Source: DASYTH01 sp045806965 (GTDB lineage Bacteria; Actinomycetota; Actinomycetes; Mycobacteriales; Pseudonocardiaceae). Taken from it: a stretch of 64,000 bases of DNA. Under the pieces are notes generated by a model. It saw only the letters and a program-made list of their open reading frames with translations, ran no database searches and was not told the DNA's origin. The translations under genes were made by a program, and so were the position numbers. This document shows positions 51,972 to 60,479 of this stretch, in pieces. Position 1 is the stretch's first letter. Each line of letters begins with the position of its first letter. The stretch covers positions 20,644 to 84,643 of the forward strand of contig JBJMIG010000021.1 of the NCBI GenBank assembly GCA_045806965.1. The letters are read 5' to 3'.

Positions 51972-54182
51972 CTACCGGATGCTGGATCTGGGCGAACTGG
52001 TTTGCGCGAGATGGTCTTGCAGTCGGGCGTGGCGGAACTGGTAGACGCCACCGGTCTGACGCAGGACGCCGCGGCGGTGGGCATCCGCCAGGAACGCCAT
52101 GATGTGCCAGGGCAGTCGTCCGGTCAGGGGTAGCCAGACGCGGGCGATCAGCCAGGAACCGGAAACGGTCACGAGCAGCATCCAGATCAGGGTGGCGCCC
52201 ACGGTCAGAATCACGCTGTGGATCAACCAGATTCCGCCGCCGAACGTCTGGTTGAACGAGAGTCCGGTGGCCGGCTGGAAGGTGAGCCAGACGGTGAGCC
52301 ACAACAGGATGGATACGCATACCCCGAAGGTGGCACCCTCCCGGATCGCGGTGGCCCGGTCGGTGCGGATCAGCTCGTCCGGACTGACCACCTCGGTCGG
52401 TTCGACCGGGGCACCGAGGGCGCGGATCGTCGCGGCGACGAGCCAACTGACCACCCCGATGACCCCGCCGCCGGCGACCGCGTACCCGAGTCCCGCGCTC
52501 GATCCGCTGGCCACCACGGCGACCATGCCGAAGAGCAGCCCGCCGAGGATCCAGGCGCCGACCCACGAGATGCTGCGGCGGTTGCGCAGGTCCCGGGAGA
52601 CCGCGTAGGCGACCTGGCGGGTTCGCCCGCGAAAGGCGGGTCGCATGCGCGCCGGCGACGGCCGGATGTCGCGGAAATATCCGACCAGGATTCCGCCGGA
52701 CAACCCCACCAGCAGTCCCCAGACACCGGCGGCGCGCACCCAGGCCGACCGCACGGAATCGGGAAGTGTGCCGGCCAGTGCGGGATACCCGGTGACCAGC
52801 CAGGTGGTCACGGTCAGGATGGTGCCGGCGAGCAGTCCGATCGCGATCCGCCGCACCCCCAGGGCGAGCTGCCACCAGGCGAGCTCGTAGGTGCCGAGAC
52901 GCCGCAGGTGCGTGGCGAGGAAACCCAGTTGGTGGCCGGCCCGCGCGCCCAGCCCGGTGCCGGCGTAGACCGCCGGCACGAAGCCGGTGAGCAGTCGCTC
53001 CTCGATCTCGGCGCCAGACTCGACCGCGAGCAGTTCACCCGGATCGGCGGCGGTGTCGCTGAAGATCGTGCGCGCCAGGGCTACCATCAGCGGTGTGGAC
53101 AGCACGTCGGTGAGCACCGGCGAAGCGTGCGCCAGCACGGTGGCCCACTTGTTCGCTCCACCGTGGACCTCCGTGCGGCGGGTGGTCAGCGGAAGGTAGC
53201 CGGCGGCGTCGGCCAGGGTCAGGTCGTCCAGCCGCACCACCGCAGCGGCCGTGAGCACGTCGCCGGTCTGGACGGCGTCGGCGTACTCCTCGGGGCGGCT
53301 GGTCAGCAGCAGCCGGTCGGCCGGTCGCAGGCTGGCGTTGATCCCGGTGATCGCGGCGGTCCGGTGCCCCTCGCTGATCTCGTCGAAGCCGTCGAGCACC
53401 GGCAGGAGCCGGCCGGTGTTGAGCAGTTGCGTCGCGACGGTCAGTCCGGTGTGGTCCCGCTCGGCCAGAATCGGATACGTGGCGATCATCTGCTCGGCGA
53501 GCCAGTCCCGCAGCAGCTGGGTGCTGGGATCCCACGAGCCGAGCGTGAAGAGCACCGGCACCGGCACCGGGCGCATGGCCAGCAGGGTCAGGACGAACCG
53601 CGACGTGAGGATGGTCTTGCCGGCGCCGGCCCGGCCGAGGACCACCAGGCGCCCCGACGGAATCCGGTCGAACGTCTCGACGATGTCCTCGCCGTCCAAG
53701 ACAAGCGGGTCGGGCCGGTCGCGGGCGCCGTTGATGCTCGGCCAGTGATCCATCAGTTGATCCGGGGCATTGGTCCACCGGGCCGGCAACGGAAACGGAT
53801 CATGCACGCGCCGGAGCTGCTCTTCGGCCTCCCACTGGCTGCGCACCGAGACGGCCAGCACCTCGGCCATCGCGTCGAGCCGGTCGGCCAGCGTGAGGAC
53901 CACCCGGGACGGTGCCCCCTGGCGCAGCGTCACCACGATCGCGAGCACGCTCAGCGGCAGCGTGATGACCGTGACGGACATACTCACGATGCTGGCCAAC
54001 TTGTCGCCGCGATCGAGATCACCCTGCGAGAACTGCATTACCAGCCAGATCGCGAACGCGGTGAGACAGACAATTGTCGCAACCATGCTGAGCCACCACC
54101 GGGAAACCACGACCAACCATCCTGCCGTGACGACACGGATGTCGGTAGCCCTTGACAGGTTGCCGTGGAGCGGCGTTCGCAA
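51972..54182 (-). CDS. Membrane-anchored NACHT-domain ATPase
   Basis: Up to 736 residues. Two N-terminal helices (about 24-50 and 62-86) precede a NACHT ATPase: P-loop VLGRAGAGKT at 181-190, Walker B LLPVLDGFDEIS near 259-270, sensor LLLTSRPEEY. The C-terminal half has several helix pairs, ending with a cytoplasmic tail FLADAHRRGVLRQTGGVYQF, RHARLQDHLA. TTG 54182 is the longest start; internal GTG or TTG codons near residue 22 with AGGATGG upstream are equally plausible. STAND-type ATPases act in signalling and, in some bacteria, antiphage defence; this membrane-rich type is common in actinomycetes with unknown function. Confidence 0.82.
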   Translation of the reverse strand: MRTPLHGNLSRATDIRVVTAGWLVVVSRWWLSMVATIVCLTAFAIWLVMQFSQGDLDRGDKLASIVSMSVTVITLPLSVLAIVVTLRQGAPSRVVLTLADRLDAMAEVLAVSVRSQWEAEEQLRRVHDPFPLPARWTNAPDQLMDHWPSINGARDRPDPLVLDGEDIVETFDRIPSGRLVVLGRAGAGKTILTSRFVLTLLAMRPVPVPVLFTLGSWDPSTQLLRDWLAEQMIATYPILAERDHTGLTVATQLLNTGRLLPVLDGFDEISEGHRTAAITGINASLRPADRLLLTSRPEEYADAVQTGDVLTAAAVVRLDDLTLADAAGYLPLTTRRTEVHGGANKWATVLAHASPVLTDVLSTPLMVALARTIFSDTAADPGELLAVESGAEIEERLLTGFVPAVYAGTGLGARAGHQLGFLATHLRRLGTYELAWWQLALGVRRIAIGLLAGTILTVTTWLVTGYPALAGTLPDSVRSAWVRAAGVWGLLVGLSGGILVGYFRDIRPSPARMRPAFRGRTRQVAYAVSRDLRNRRSISWVGAWILGGLLFGMVAVVASGSSAGLGYAVAGGGVIGVVSWLVAATIRALGAPVEPTEVVSPDELIRTDRATAIREGATFGVCVSILLWLTVWLTFQPATGLSFNQTFGGGIWLIHSVILTVGATLIWMLLVTVSGSWLIARVWLPLTGRLPWHIMAFLADAHRRGVLRQTGGVYQFRHARLQDHLAQTSSPRSSIR

Positions 54183-54372
54183 GAATTGACGCGCCCGGGC
54201 GGATCGGAAATGACGGCTGTCGCCGATCGCCGGTTTCTCCCTATTCCCCGCGCGCGTGGCAGCGAGAGGTGTCGATCAACGGATAGAGTCCGAGCCGATC
54301 CGCGATGTCTGCCCCCTGCGGCATAATCACGCGAGCAAGCCGGGCGCGCGCACAGTGAGGAAGAGCCGCACC

Positions 54373-55014
54373 ATGCCGTTGCAGAATCGCGTCCCGCCAA
54401 CCGGGGAGATCGTCCCTCATCGGGCGCGCGGGTTGCTGATGGGCAACCGCGGGTGCCTGCACGACGAGGACCGCCGGCTGCGGGTGTCCCGCTGGCGGTC
54501 CAAGATGTGGATCAGCTGCGTGCTCGTCTGGCGGGACGTTCGGCGCGACGTCATGCCGCCGGGCCGCTGGACGGCGCTGTTCTTCCTGGACGAGGTGACC
54601 GCGCTGGCCGCCGGGCACCGACCCTGCGGGTACTGCCGGCGCACCGACTATCTCTCCTTCGCCGAGCGGTGGCGCGAGGCGTACGGCCTGGACGTGCGGC
54701 TACGCGCCGGCGAGATGGACACCGTCCTGCACGCCGAGCGGGTGGACCGACGCACCCGCCGCCAGGTGACCCGGCCGGCCGTGCTCGGCGAGCTTCCCGA
54801 CGGGGCCGTCGTCCGGCACCACGGGATGGTCGCCCTCGTCGACGGCGGTCGGCTGCTGCCATGGTCGTTCGATGGCTACGGCGCACCGCGGCCGGGCCCG
54901 AGCGACACGACCGTCGAGCTGCTCACCCCGCCGGCCATCGTCGCGGTCCTCGGGGCCGGCTACCGACCGCTGGCGCACCCGAGCGTGAAGTCCGCAGCCC
55001 TGCGGTCCTTCTGA
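54373..55014 (+). CDS. Conserved Cys-containing protein of unknown function
   Basis: 213 residues from ATG 54373 (GAGGAAG upstream). Conserved-looking blocks: GEIVPHRARGLLMGNRGCLH, WISCVLVWRD, ALFFLDEVTALAAGHRPCGYCRRTDYLSFAERW. Cys28, His30, Cys49, Cys85 and Cys88 (CGYC) could bind zinc. I recall homologues as hypothetical proteins in actinobacteria and proteobacteria without a described function. The C-terminal half (MDTVLHAERVDRRTRRQVTR; HHGMVALVDGGRLLPWSFDG) suggests a beta-rich binding domain. Stands alone; the operon at 55-57 kb is convergent. Confidence 0.78.
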   Translation: MPLQNRVPPTGEIVPHRARGLLMGNRGCLHDEDRRLRVSRWRSKMWISCVLVWRDVRRDVMPPGRWTALFFLDEVTALAAGHRPCGYCRRTDYLSFAERWREAYGLDVRLRAGEMDTVLHAERVDRRTRRQVTRPAVLGELPDGAVVRHHGMVALVDGGRLLPWSFDGYGAPRPGPSDTTVELLTPPAIVAVLGAGYRPLAHPSVKSAALRSF

Positions 55015-55029
55015 CGCCTGCGCTGACCG

Positions 55030-56181
55030 CTACCCGCTCGGTGCGCGGCTTTCGCTGAACCGGCAAGGGATCGAGCTTCCGGTCAGGAACGCCAGCCACC
55101 GGCGCGCGGTGTCGGCGTCCTGCGCCGCATGGCGCAGGCCCGCCGGCATCCGGCCATCCAGGATCTCGGTGACGCCGAACGAGAGCGGCAGCGACACGCA
55201 GCGCGCCATCGCGCTCTCGGACGCGTCGCCGACCGCGTCGAGCAGGTACTCGCCGGCCCAGATCAGCTCGCCGTCGTGGTGGAGCCGCAACGCCACGGCG
55301 AGAACGACGCGGTCGCGGTCGGTCTCCGTGGTGGGGTAGGTGGCGGCGAGCCGGTCGGCGAGCGCGGTGATGCGTCCGCCGTCGTTGGTGCGTAGCTCGT
55401 CGAAGACCTCGGACCACGCCGCGCGCCAGCCGTCGAGCCGCAGCGTGCCCCGCACGAACGTGTCCAGCCGCCACGAACTCGGGAACGCGTACTGGGCGAT
55501 GTACGGGACGCTGTCCCGGTTCGGGTAGACCTCGAACGTCTCGCCGTCGAGCACGTGCGGGCGGGTGGCCTCCCACGGATTCGTGACGACGCGTTCCGTG
55601 CCGTCCTCGATGTAGCGGGCGGGAGCGAGCAGCGCGCTCAGCACGCCGCGCGGCGCCCAGCTGAACCGGTAGCGGAACTCGTTGGGCACTGCGGGAATCC
55701 CGCCGCAGTAGGAGGTGAACTCCGCGGTGACGGCGCCATCCCCGACCAGCTCGCGAGCCTTGGCCACCAGTCGGTCCGCGAACAGGTGGTCGATGCCCGG
55801 ATCGAGGCCGGACTCGGTCAGCACGACGACGCCGGCCCGCTCGGCGGCGTCCGACTCGGCCGCGATGTCCGCCGAGACGTAGCTGGTGCACGCGAAGTGC
55901 GCCCGCTGCTCGATGCACAGCCGCACCAGTCCGACATGCTCGGTGGCGGGCAGCATCGACACGACGACGTCGCCGGCGCGCAGTTCCTCGGCGAGTGCCG
56001 AGATGTCGTAGGCCCGGGTACCCAGCCGGCCGGGCAGGCCAAGCCGGGCCAGGCAGTTCGCGGCCCGCTCGGCGGTGCGGCCCCACAGCAGGACCCGCTC
56101 GGACCGTTCGGCCAGGACCCGTAGGCCGCTCGCGCCGGTGGACAGGCCGGTGCCGATCCAGTGCACGGTTGCCTCGGTCAT
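55030..56181 (-). CDS. Saccharopine dehydrogenase family protein (Lys9-like)
   Basis: 383 residues. N-terminal Rossmann fold (VHWIGTGLSTGASGLRVLAE, VLLWGRT), MLPATEHVGLVRLCIEQRAHFACTSYVSADI and LTESGLDPGIDHLFADRLV are typical of the glutamate-forming saccharopine dehydrogenase family; GLDPGIDH is a signature. ATG 56181 overlaps the stop of the upstream Lys1-like gene (ATGA) and has AAGGAG upstream. Together the pair could interconvert lysine plus 2-oxoglutarate and aminoadipate semialdehyde plus glutamate through saccharopine. Inference from homology. Confidence 0.86.
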   Translation of the reverse strand: MTEATVHWIGTGLSTGASGLRVLAERSERVLLWGRTAERAANCLARLGLPGRLGTRAYDISALAEELRAGDVVVSMLPATEHVGLVRLCIEQRAHFACTSYVSADIAAESDAAERAGVVVLTESGLDPGIDHLFADRLVAKARELVGDGAVTAEFTSYCGGIPAVPNEFRYRFSWAPRGVLSALLAPARYIEDGTERVVTNPWEATRPHVLDGETFEVYPNRDSVPYIAQYAFPSSWRLDTFVRGTLRLDGWRAAWSEVFDELRTNDGGRITALADRLAATYPTTETDRDRVVLAVALRLHHDGELIWAGEYLLDAVGDASESAMARCVSLPLSFGVTEILDGRMPAGLRHAAQDADTARRWLAFLTGSSIPCRFSESRAPSG

Positions 56182-57194
56182 GGGGACAGCTCCTTCTCGC
56201 ACGCTTCCTGGAACGCACGCCGGCAGCGCCGCCACGCCGGCCCATCGTCCACAAGCGACATCAGGTGCGGGGCGAGCTCGGCGGAGAACGAGGTGCTGGC
56301 CTCGGCCGGCAGCAGCGACGGCAGGTTGTCGATGGCGATGACGTCGACCGCCCCCGCCTGTCGCCGCACGGGTTGCGCCCAGGTCGTGGTGCGGTCGTAG
56401 ATCGGCAGCACATTGCAGTCGGAGGTGACGTCGCAGGTGACGTCGGCGACGACGGCCAACCGGTGCGGCGCGAGCAGCGCCTGCGGCGTCAGGAACGGCG
56501 TCGTCGGCTCGGTGACCAGGACCGCGTTGACCAGGATGTCGTGGTCGAGCAGGGCCGCGCGATCCAGCGCGCGGGTTTCCTCGATGTCCCAACGGGTCGG
56601 CTCGATCCCGGCGGTCTCGAGCGCGTCGCACGCACCCCGCCCGCTCCGCCCGAGGGCGCCGGTCACCAGGGCACGCGCGGCCCCGGCGTCGGCACGGAGC
56701 AGGTCGTCGAGCGCGGCCTTGGACACCGGCCGGAGGGGTGTGGTCAGCCGGCCGCGGTGGTGCAGTATCGCGAGAGCGGCGCCGGTGTAGCCCGCCCAGT
56801 AGCCGAACGCGGCGAGCCGGCGACCCGCGTCGTCGACCAGGTACTCCAGGTCGAGCAGCGTGCCCCCGCCGGCCACGAACCTGCGCAGCAGTGCCGGCCC
56901 GCCCAGCTGCCCCTTGTACGCGTGGCCGAAGAACACGTGCCGGTGCCGCAGCGCGGGTGGGTGGTCGGGCAGCTCCTTGAGGCCAACCACGTACTCGTCT
57001 TCCGGCGCGTCCACCCAGCTGCCGGCCGGGGCGATCGCACATCCGGCGTCGGCGTACGCCGAGCTGGGGAAGATCCGCTGTGGGGACTCCTCGACGGTGA
57101 GCCTGATCCCGCTCGCCACGAGCCGCGCCGCGTCCTCCGGCACGATCGGCGCCCGGCGCTCGGTGTCCCGCACCTCGTGCCGCATGGTGATCAT
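56178..57194 (-). CDS. Saccharopine dehydrogenase, lysine-forming (Lys1-like)
   Basis: 338 residues in the AlaDH/PNT superfamily. RHEVRDTERRAPIVPEDAARL at the start and VVGLKELPDHPPALRHRHVFFGHAYKGQ contain Lys73 and His91, matching the catalytic Lys77 and His96 I recall for yeast Lys1. The NAD domain follows (VTGALGRSGRGACDALETAG) and AVVADVTCDVTSDCNVLPIYDRTTTW resembles the substrate region. It is the first gene of a two-gene operon with the Lys9-like enzyme. Most bacteria make lysine by the DAP pathway, so lysine catabolism or production of an aminoadipate precursor is more likely. Confidence 0.85.
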   Translation of the reverse strand: MITMRHEVRDTERRAPIVPEDAARLVASGIRLTVEESPQRIFPSSAYADAGCAIAPAGSWVDAPEDEYVVGLKELPDHPPALRHRHVFFGHAYKGQLGGPALLRRFVAGGGTLLDLEYLVDDAGRRLAAFGYWAGYTGAALAILHHRGRLTTPLRPVSKAALDDLLRADAGAARALVTGALGRSGRGACDALETAGIEPTRWDIEETRALDRAALLDHDILVNAVLVTEPTTPFLTPQALLAPHRLAVVADVTCDVTSDCNVLPIYDRTTTWAQPVRRQAGAVDVIAIDNLPSLLPAEASTSFSAELAPHLMSLVDDGPAWRRCRRAFQEACEKELSP

Positions 57195-57502
57195 GCTTCC
57201 GCCACCGGATCGGGACGGTCGGTACTCGACGATGACATCCGCCCATCATCGACCATCCGGGGTGCGGGAACCCCCGCGGCGGCAGTGTGGCCCGGTCCGG
57301 GGCGGCGCCGAGGCGGTTGACCCGATCGGGCGCCGGGATGTGCCGCTGCGCTGGTAACGGCATCATGGCGGGCGGCACGGTGCTCGACACCGCTTCGATA
57401 CCGGAGGTTGCGATACAGCGGAACAGGCGTGCCGCCACACCCTGTCGGACCCCTCGGATCAGGCCCGGCCGGCGGTTCACGGTCAGGTCACGCCAGGGCG
57501 AC
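57195..57502. other. 308-bp intergenic or 5' extension region
   Basis: Divergent promoter region between the saccharopine operon and the AI-2E family gene. In-frame codons from ATG 57365 could extend the latter but read as Arg/Pro-rich and lack similarity. No repeat or palindrome stands out. Confidence 0.4.
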
Positions 57503-58576
57503 GTGCCTCGGTGGCTGGGACGTCTCGGTACGACGTGCTGGCTGCTCACCGGTGTCGTCGTGGCCGCCGCGCTGGGTGTGTTCGCGTTGCTGGTCGCGCG
57601 TCCGCTGCTGGTTCCGGTGATCCTGACGGCCGGTGCCGCGACGATTGCCGAGCCGTTGGTGGGCTGGCTCGTTCGTCGGCACGTGCCGAGAGTGCTTGGC
57701 GCGGTGGTGGTGTGTCTGCTGGTCCTGGGTGTCGCGGCCGGCGTCGCGGCGGTGTTCCTCATCGGAGTTGTGGACCAGTGGGATTCGATCCTTCAGGTGA
57801 TCACCGAGGCGGTTGGCCGGGCCAGGGAGCTCGTGGCCGGCGTCCCATGGGGTGCCGAGCTGGTCGACAACGCCAGCCAGGCGAGCGGCCAGTTGGGCCC
57901 GACCCTGGCAGCGGGTGCGTTCGCACAACTCATGGCCGGGGTGACCGGCCTGGTGACCGCCGTTGTCGGTGTGCTGCTGGCGACCTACATCCTGCTGCTG
58001 GTGCTCGCCGACGGGCCGCGCATTCACACCCTTGTCGCCGGTTGGATACCGGGGCCGGCGGCGTTCGGGAAGTCGGTTACCGAGCGGGCGGCGCACACCG
58101 CTCGACGCTATTTCGTGGGCCTCACGTGGATCGCGCTGATGAACGCCTTCGTGGTCGCCCTCGGTGCGTTGGTGCTGGGGGTGCCGTTCGTCGTGGGAAT
58201 CGGCGTGCTGTGTTTCGTCGCCGCCTACGTCCCCTATGTCGGTGCTTTTCTCTCGGGTGCGTTCGCGGTGTTGTTGGCGCTGGGTTCGGGCGGGACCGAG
58301 ACCGCGCTGGCCATGGTGGGCGTGATTATCCTGGCCAACTCGGTGCTGGAGAACCTCGCGCGGCCGTTGACCTTCGGCGCGGTGCTTCGGCTGCACCCGC
58401 TCGTGATCCTGCTGGTCACGCTGGTCGGTGGGGTGCTCGGTGGCGCGATCGGCATGATGATCGCACCGCCGATAGCCGCCATCGCCGCGGACACCGCACG
58501 CCAGGGCCGCGACGTGCGCACACCCGTCTGCGTCAACGGCCTGCTGCCCCGGGCGCAGGGCGGCGGCGTCGCCTGA
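57503..58576 (+). CDS. AI-2E family transporter (UPF0118)
   Basis: About 357 residues from GTG 57503 (AGGGCGAC upstream); ATG 57365 would add 46 atypical residues. Eight or so helices with the family pattern: LLVARPLLVPVILTAGAATIAEPLVGWLVRR, a helical extracytoplasmic segment, YFVGLTWIALMNAFVVALGALVLGVPF, and the P-rich FVAAYVPYVGAFLSGAFAVLLAL. Named after E. coli TqsA/YdgG; family members export small molecules or act as Na+/H+ antiporters. No regulator adjacent. Confidence 0.88.
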   Translation: MPRWLGRLGTTCWLLTGVVVAAALGVFALLVARPLLVPVILTAGAATIAEPLVGWLVRRHVPRVLGAVVVCLLVLGVAAGVAAVFLIGVVDQWDSILQVITEAVGRARELVAGVPWGAELVDNASQASGQLGPTLAAGAFAQLMAGVTGLVTAVVGVLLATYILLLVLADGPRIHTLVAGWIPGPAAFGKSVTERAAHTARRYFVGLTWIALMNAFVVALGALVLGVPFVVGIGVLCFVAAYVPYVGAFLSGAFAVLLALGSGGTETALAMVGVIILANSVLENLARPLTFGAVLRLHPLVILLVTLVGGVLGGAIGMMIAPPIAAIAADTARQGRDVRTPVCVNGLLPRAQGGGVA

Positions 58577-58682
58577 ACCGGGTCGGCGGCGCCCCGCCCC
58601 GTGGTGCGTGCGCTGCCGTGCGGCGGGTGTGATCCGGGCTCGACCGCGCCGCAGGGCGAGCCAGGTCCGGCGACAGCAGCCG

Positions 58683-58826
58683 TCAGGAGGATGCCCCGGC
58701 GCCGAGCACGGCGGCGCGGGGGCCGCGGCGGACTTCGGCATCGCCGATGTGGATCCCGGGCGAGGCGAGTTGCGGGTCCCTCCACAACGGCCCCTGCGCC
58801 AGCCACTCCTCATCCAGAGCGTCCAC
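58683..58826 (-). CDS. Possible 47-residue protein or gene remnant
   Basis: From GTG 58826 (GAGGGG upstream): VDALDEEWLAQGPLWRDPQL, ASPGIHIGDAEVRRGPRAAV, LGAGASS. Third positions are G/C-rich and the composition is balanced, unlike the Arg/Pro-rich shadow frames. No family recognised; it may be a small gene or the remnant of a longer one. Confidence 0.35.
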   Translation of the reverse strand: MDALDEEWLAQGPLWRDPQLASPGIHIGDAEVRRGPRAAVLGAGASS

Positions 58827-58891
58827 ATCGGCCCCTCACGGACCCGCTGACGATACCGTCCGGCGCCAAGTGGACCTTGCGCTGCCGCCGC

Positions 58892-58922
58892 TAGTCAGTG
58901 TTACTATCTACCGGTAGTCAGT
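58892..58922. promoter_or_regulatory. PadR operator candidate
   Basis: Direct repeats TAGTCAGT at 58892-58899 and 58915-58922 flank the palindrome CTACCGGTAG (58908-58917). Located 30 bases before the PadR start, consistent with autorepression of the ABC operon. Confidence 0.6.
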
Positions 58923-58951
58923 AATGCTGAGTAGCTGGGAGGAGGCGCTCC

Positions 58952-59281
58952 GTGGGCAAGCAGATGACGGAGCTTCTCAAGGGCACGCTGGAGGGCATCG
59001 TCCTCGCGATCCTGTCCGTGCGGTCCGCGTACGGCTACGAGATCACGGCGTGGCTGCGGGAACAGGGCTTCTCCGACATCGCCGAGGGCACCGTCTACGC
59101 CCTGCTCATCAGGATCGAGCAGAAGTGCCTCGTCGACGTGGCGAAGATCCCGTCCGAGAAGGGGCCGCCACGCAAGGTGTACTCCCTCAACGCTGAGGGA
59201 CGGGAATACCTCGAAGAGTTCTGGAAGACCTGGGGCTTTCTCACCGAACGGCTCCAACAGCTCCACGAAGGAGACAGATGA
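58952..59281 (+). CDS. PadR family transcriptional regulator
   Basis: 109 residues. PadR winged helix: LLKGTLEGIVLAILSVRSAYGYEITAWLREQGFSDIAEGTVYALLIRIEQKCLVDVAKIPSEKGPPRKVYSLNAEG. GTG 58952 follows GGAGGAGG. The stop overlaps the DUF1048 start (ATGA). It heads a four-gene PadR-DUF1048-ABC operon; such PadR proteins are autorepressors that sense drugs exported by the pump, as in LmrR-like systems. Confidence 0.93.
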   Translation: MGKQMTELLKGTLEGIVLAILSVRSAYGYEITAWLREQGFSDIAEGTVYALLIRIEQKCLVDVAKIPSEKGPPRKVYSLNAEGREYLEEFWKTWGFLTERLQQLHEGDR

Positions 59282-59658
59282 CCGGGTTCTCGAAGTTCAT
59301 CTCACAAGTGGCGGGCGACAAGCGACGATGGCGGGAGTACAAGGCACGCACCAGAAAGCTTCCCGAGAACTATCGCACGGCGATCGAAGCGCTGGGGCGG
59401 TACCTGATGTACTTCGGGCGGGGGGACGGCACCGGCTGGGCTTCGATGTTGGAGGACCTTGCCGATCTGTTCGAACAGAGCGCGGCGAACGGAACCCCGA
59501 TCCGCGAGATCGTCGGGGAGGACCCCGTTGAGTTCGTTGAGGCGTTCATTCAGAACTATCCCGAGGGGCAGTGGAGAGTCCGGGAGCGGGACCGGCTCAT
59601 CAGCGCCATCGAGCGCGCCGCCGGGGACAACACCGAAGCAGAAGGTAGGGCAGTCTGA
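59278..59658 (+). CDS. DUF1048 protein
   Basis: 126 residues. KRRWREYKARTRKLPENYRTAIEALGRYLMYFG, then DLADLFEQSAANGTPIREIVGEDPVEFVEAFIQNYPEGQW match DUF1048, a small helical family nearly always encoded between a PadR regulator and an ABC exporter. Function unknown; it may help PadR or the transporter assemble. Overlaps both neighbours (4 bases upstream, 1 base downstream). Confidence 0.9.
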   Translation: MTGFSKFISQVAGDKRRWREYKARTRKLPENYRTAIEALGRYLMYFGRGDGTGWASMLEDLADLFEQSAANGTPIREIVGEDPVEFVEAFIQNYPEGQWRVRERDRLISAIERAAGDNTEAEGRAV

Positions 59659-60470
59659 TGGCGGCACAGCAAGTCCCGGCGATCCATGTGCGGGGTCTGG
59701 AGAAGTCCTACAACGAGCTGCATGTGCTGCGTGGCGTGGACTTCGACGTGGATCGGGGTGGCATCCTCGCCCTGCTCGGCTCGAACGGGGCGGGCAAGAC
59801 CACGGTCGTGAGAATACTGTCCACGCTGCTCAGGGCGGACGCGGGTGCGGCCAGCGTCAACGGCTTCGATGTCGCCACGCAGGCAGCGAGCGTGCGGGAG
59901 TCCATCAGCCTCACCGGACAGTTCGCGGCCGTCGATGAGATCCTCACCGGGCGGGAGAACCTTGTGCTGGTCGCCAAGTTAAGGCACCTCAAGGACTCGG
60001 GCAGGATCGCGGACGACCTGCTGAGGCGTTTCTCGCTGGCCGACGCGGCCGCACGGAAGGTGTCGACGTATTCGGGTGGCATGCGCCGCCGCCTCGACAT
60101 CGCGATGAGCCTCATCGGGAATCCGCCGGTGATCTTCCTGGACGAGCCGACATCCGGGCTCGACCCGCAATCCCGCCTCGAAGTGTGGAGCAGCGTCAAG
60201 GAACTCGCCGGGCAAGGCACGACGGTATTGCTCACGACGCAGTATCTGGACGAGGCCGAACATCTCGCCGACCGGATCGCGATCCTCCACCAAGGCCGGA
60301 TCATCGTGAACGGCACCCTCGCCGAACTCAAGCGGTTGCTCCCGCCCGCCAAGGTCGAATACGTCGAGAAACAGCCGACCCTCGAAGAGGTGTTCCTGGC
60401 GATCGTCGGTGGGTCCGACGCCAACGACCGCGAAGCTGGCAATGACCGCCCCGTCGACATGAGCAAGTGA
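59658..60470 (+). CDS. ABC transporter ATP-binding protein (DrrA-like)
   Basis: 270 residues. Walker A LLGSNGAGKTT (39-49), Q-loop ISLTGQFAAVDE, signature YSGGMRRRLDIAMSL, Walker B VIFLDEPTSGLDPQSR and H-loop region VLLTTQYLDEAEHLADRI. The DrrA branch energises export of drugs such as daunorubicin. Its start shares one base with the DUF1048 stop; the permease gene starts nine bases after its own stop. Confidence 0.95.
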   Translation: MAAQQVPAIHVRGLEKSYNELHVLRGVDFDVDRGGILALLGSNGAGKTTVVRILSTLLRADAGAASVNGFDVATQAASVRESISLTGQFAAVDEILTGRENLVLVAKLRHLKDSGRIADDLLRRFSLADAAARKVSTYSGGMRRRLDIAMSLIGNPPVIFLDEPTSGLDPQSRLEVWSSVKELAGQGTTVLLTTQYLDEAEHLADRIAILHQGRIIVNGTLAELKRLLPPAKVEYVEKQPTLEEVFLAIVGGSDANDREAGNDRPVDMSK

Positions 60471-60479
60471 GGAATACCG

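Larger units (their letters stand above)
58577..58951. other. 375-bp intergenic region
   Basis: Contains a possible 47-residue minus-strand ORF (58683-58826) and, at its right end, the PadR operator. Otherwise nothing recognised. Confidence 0.5.
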
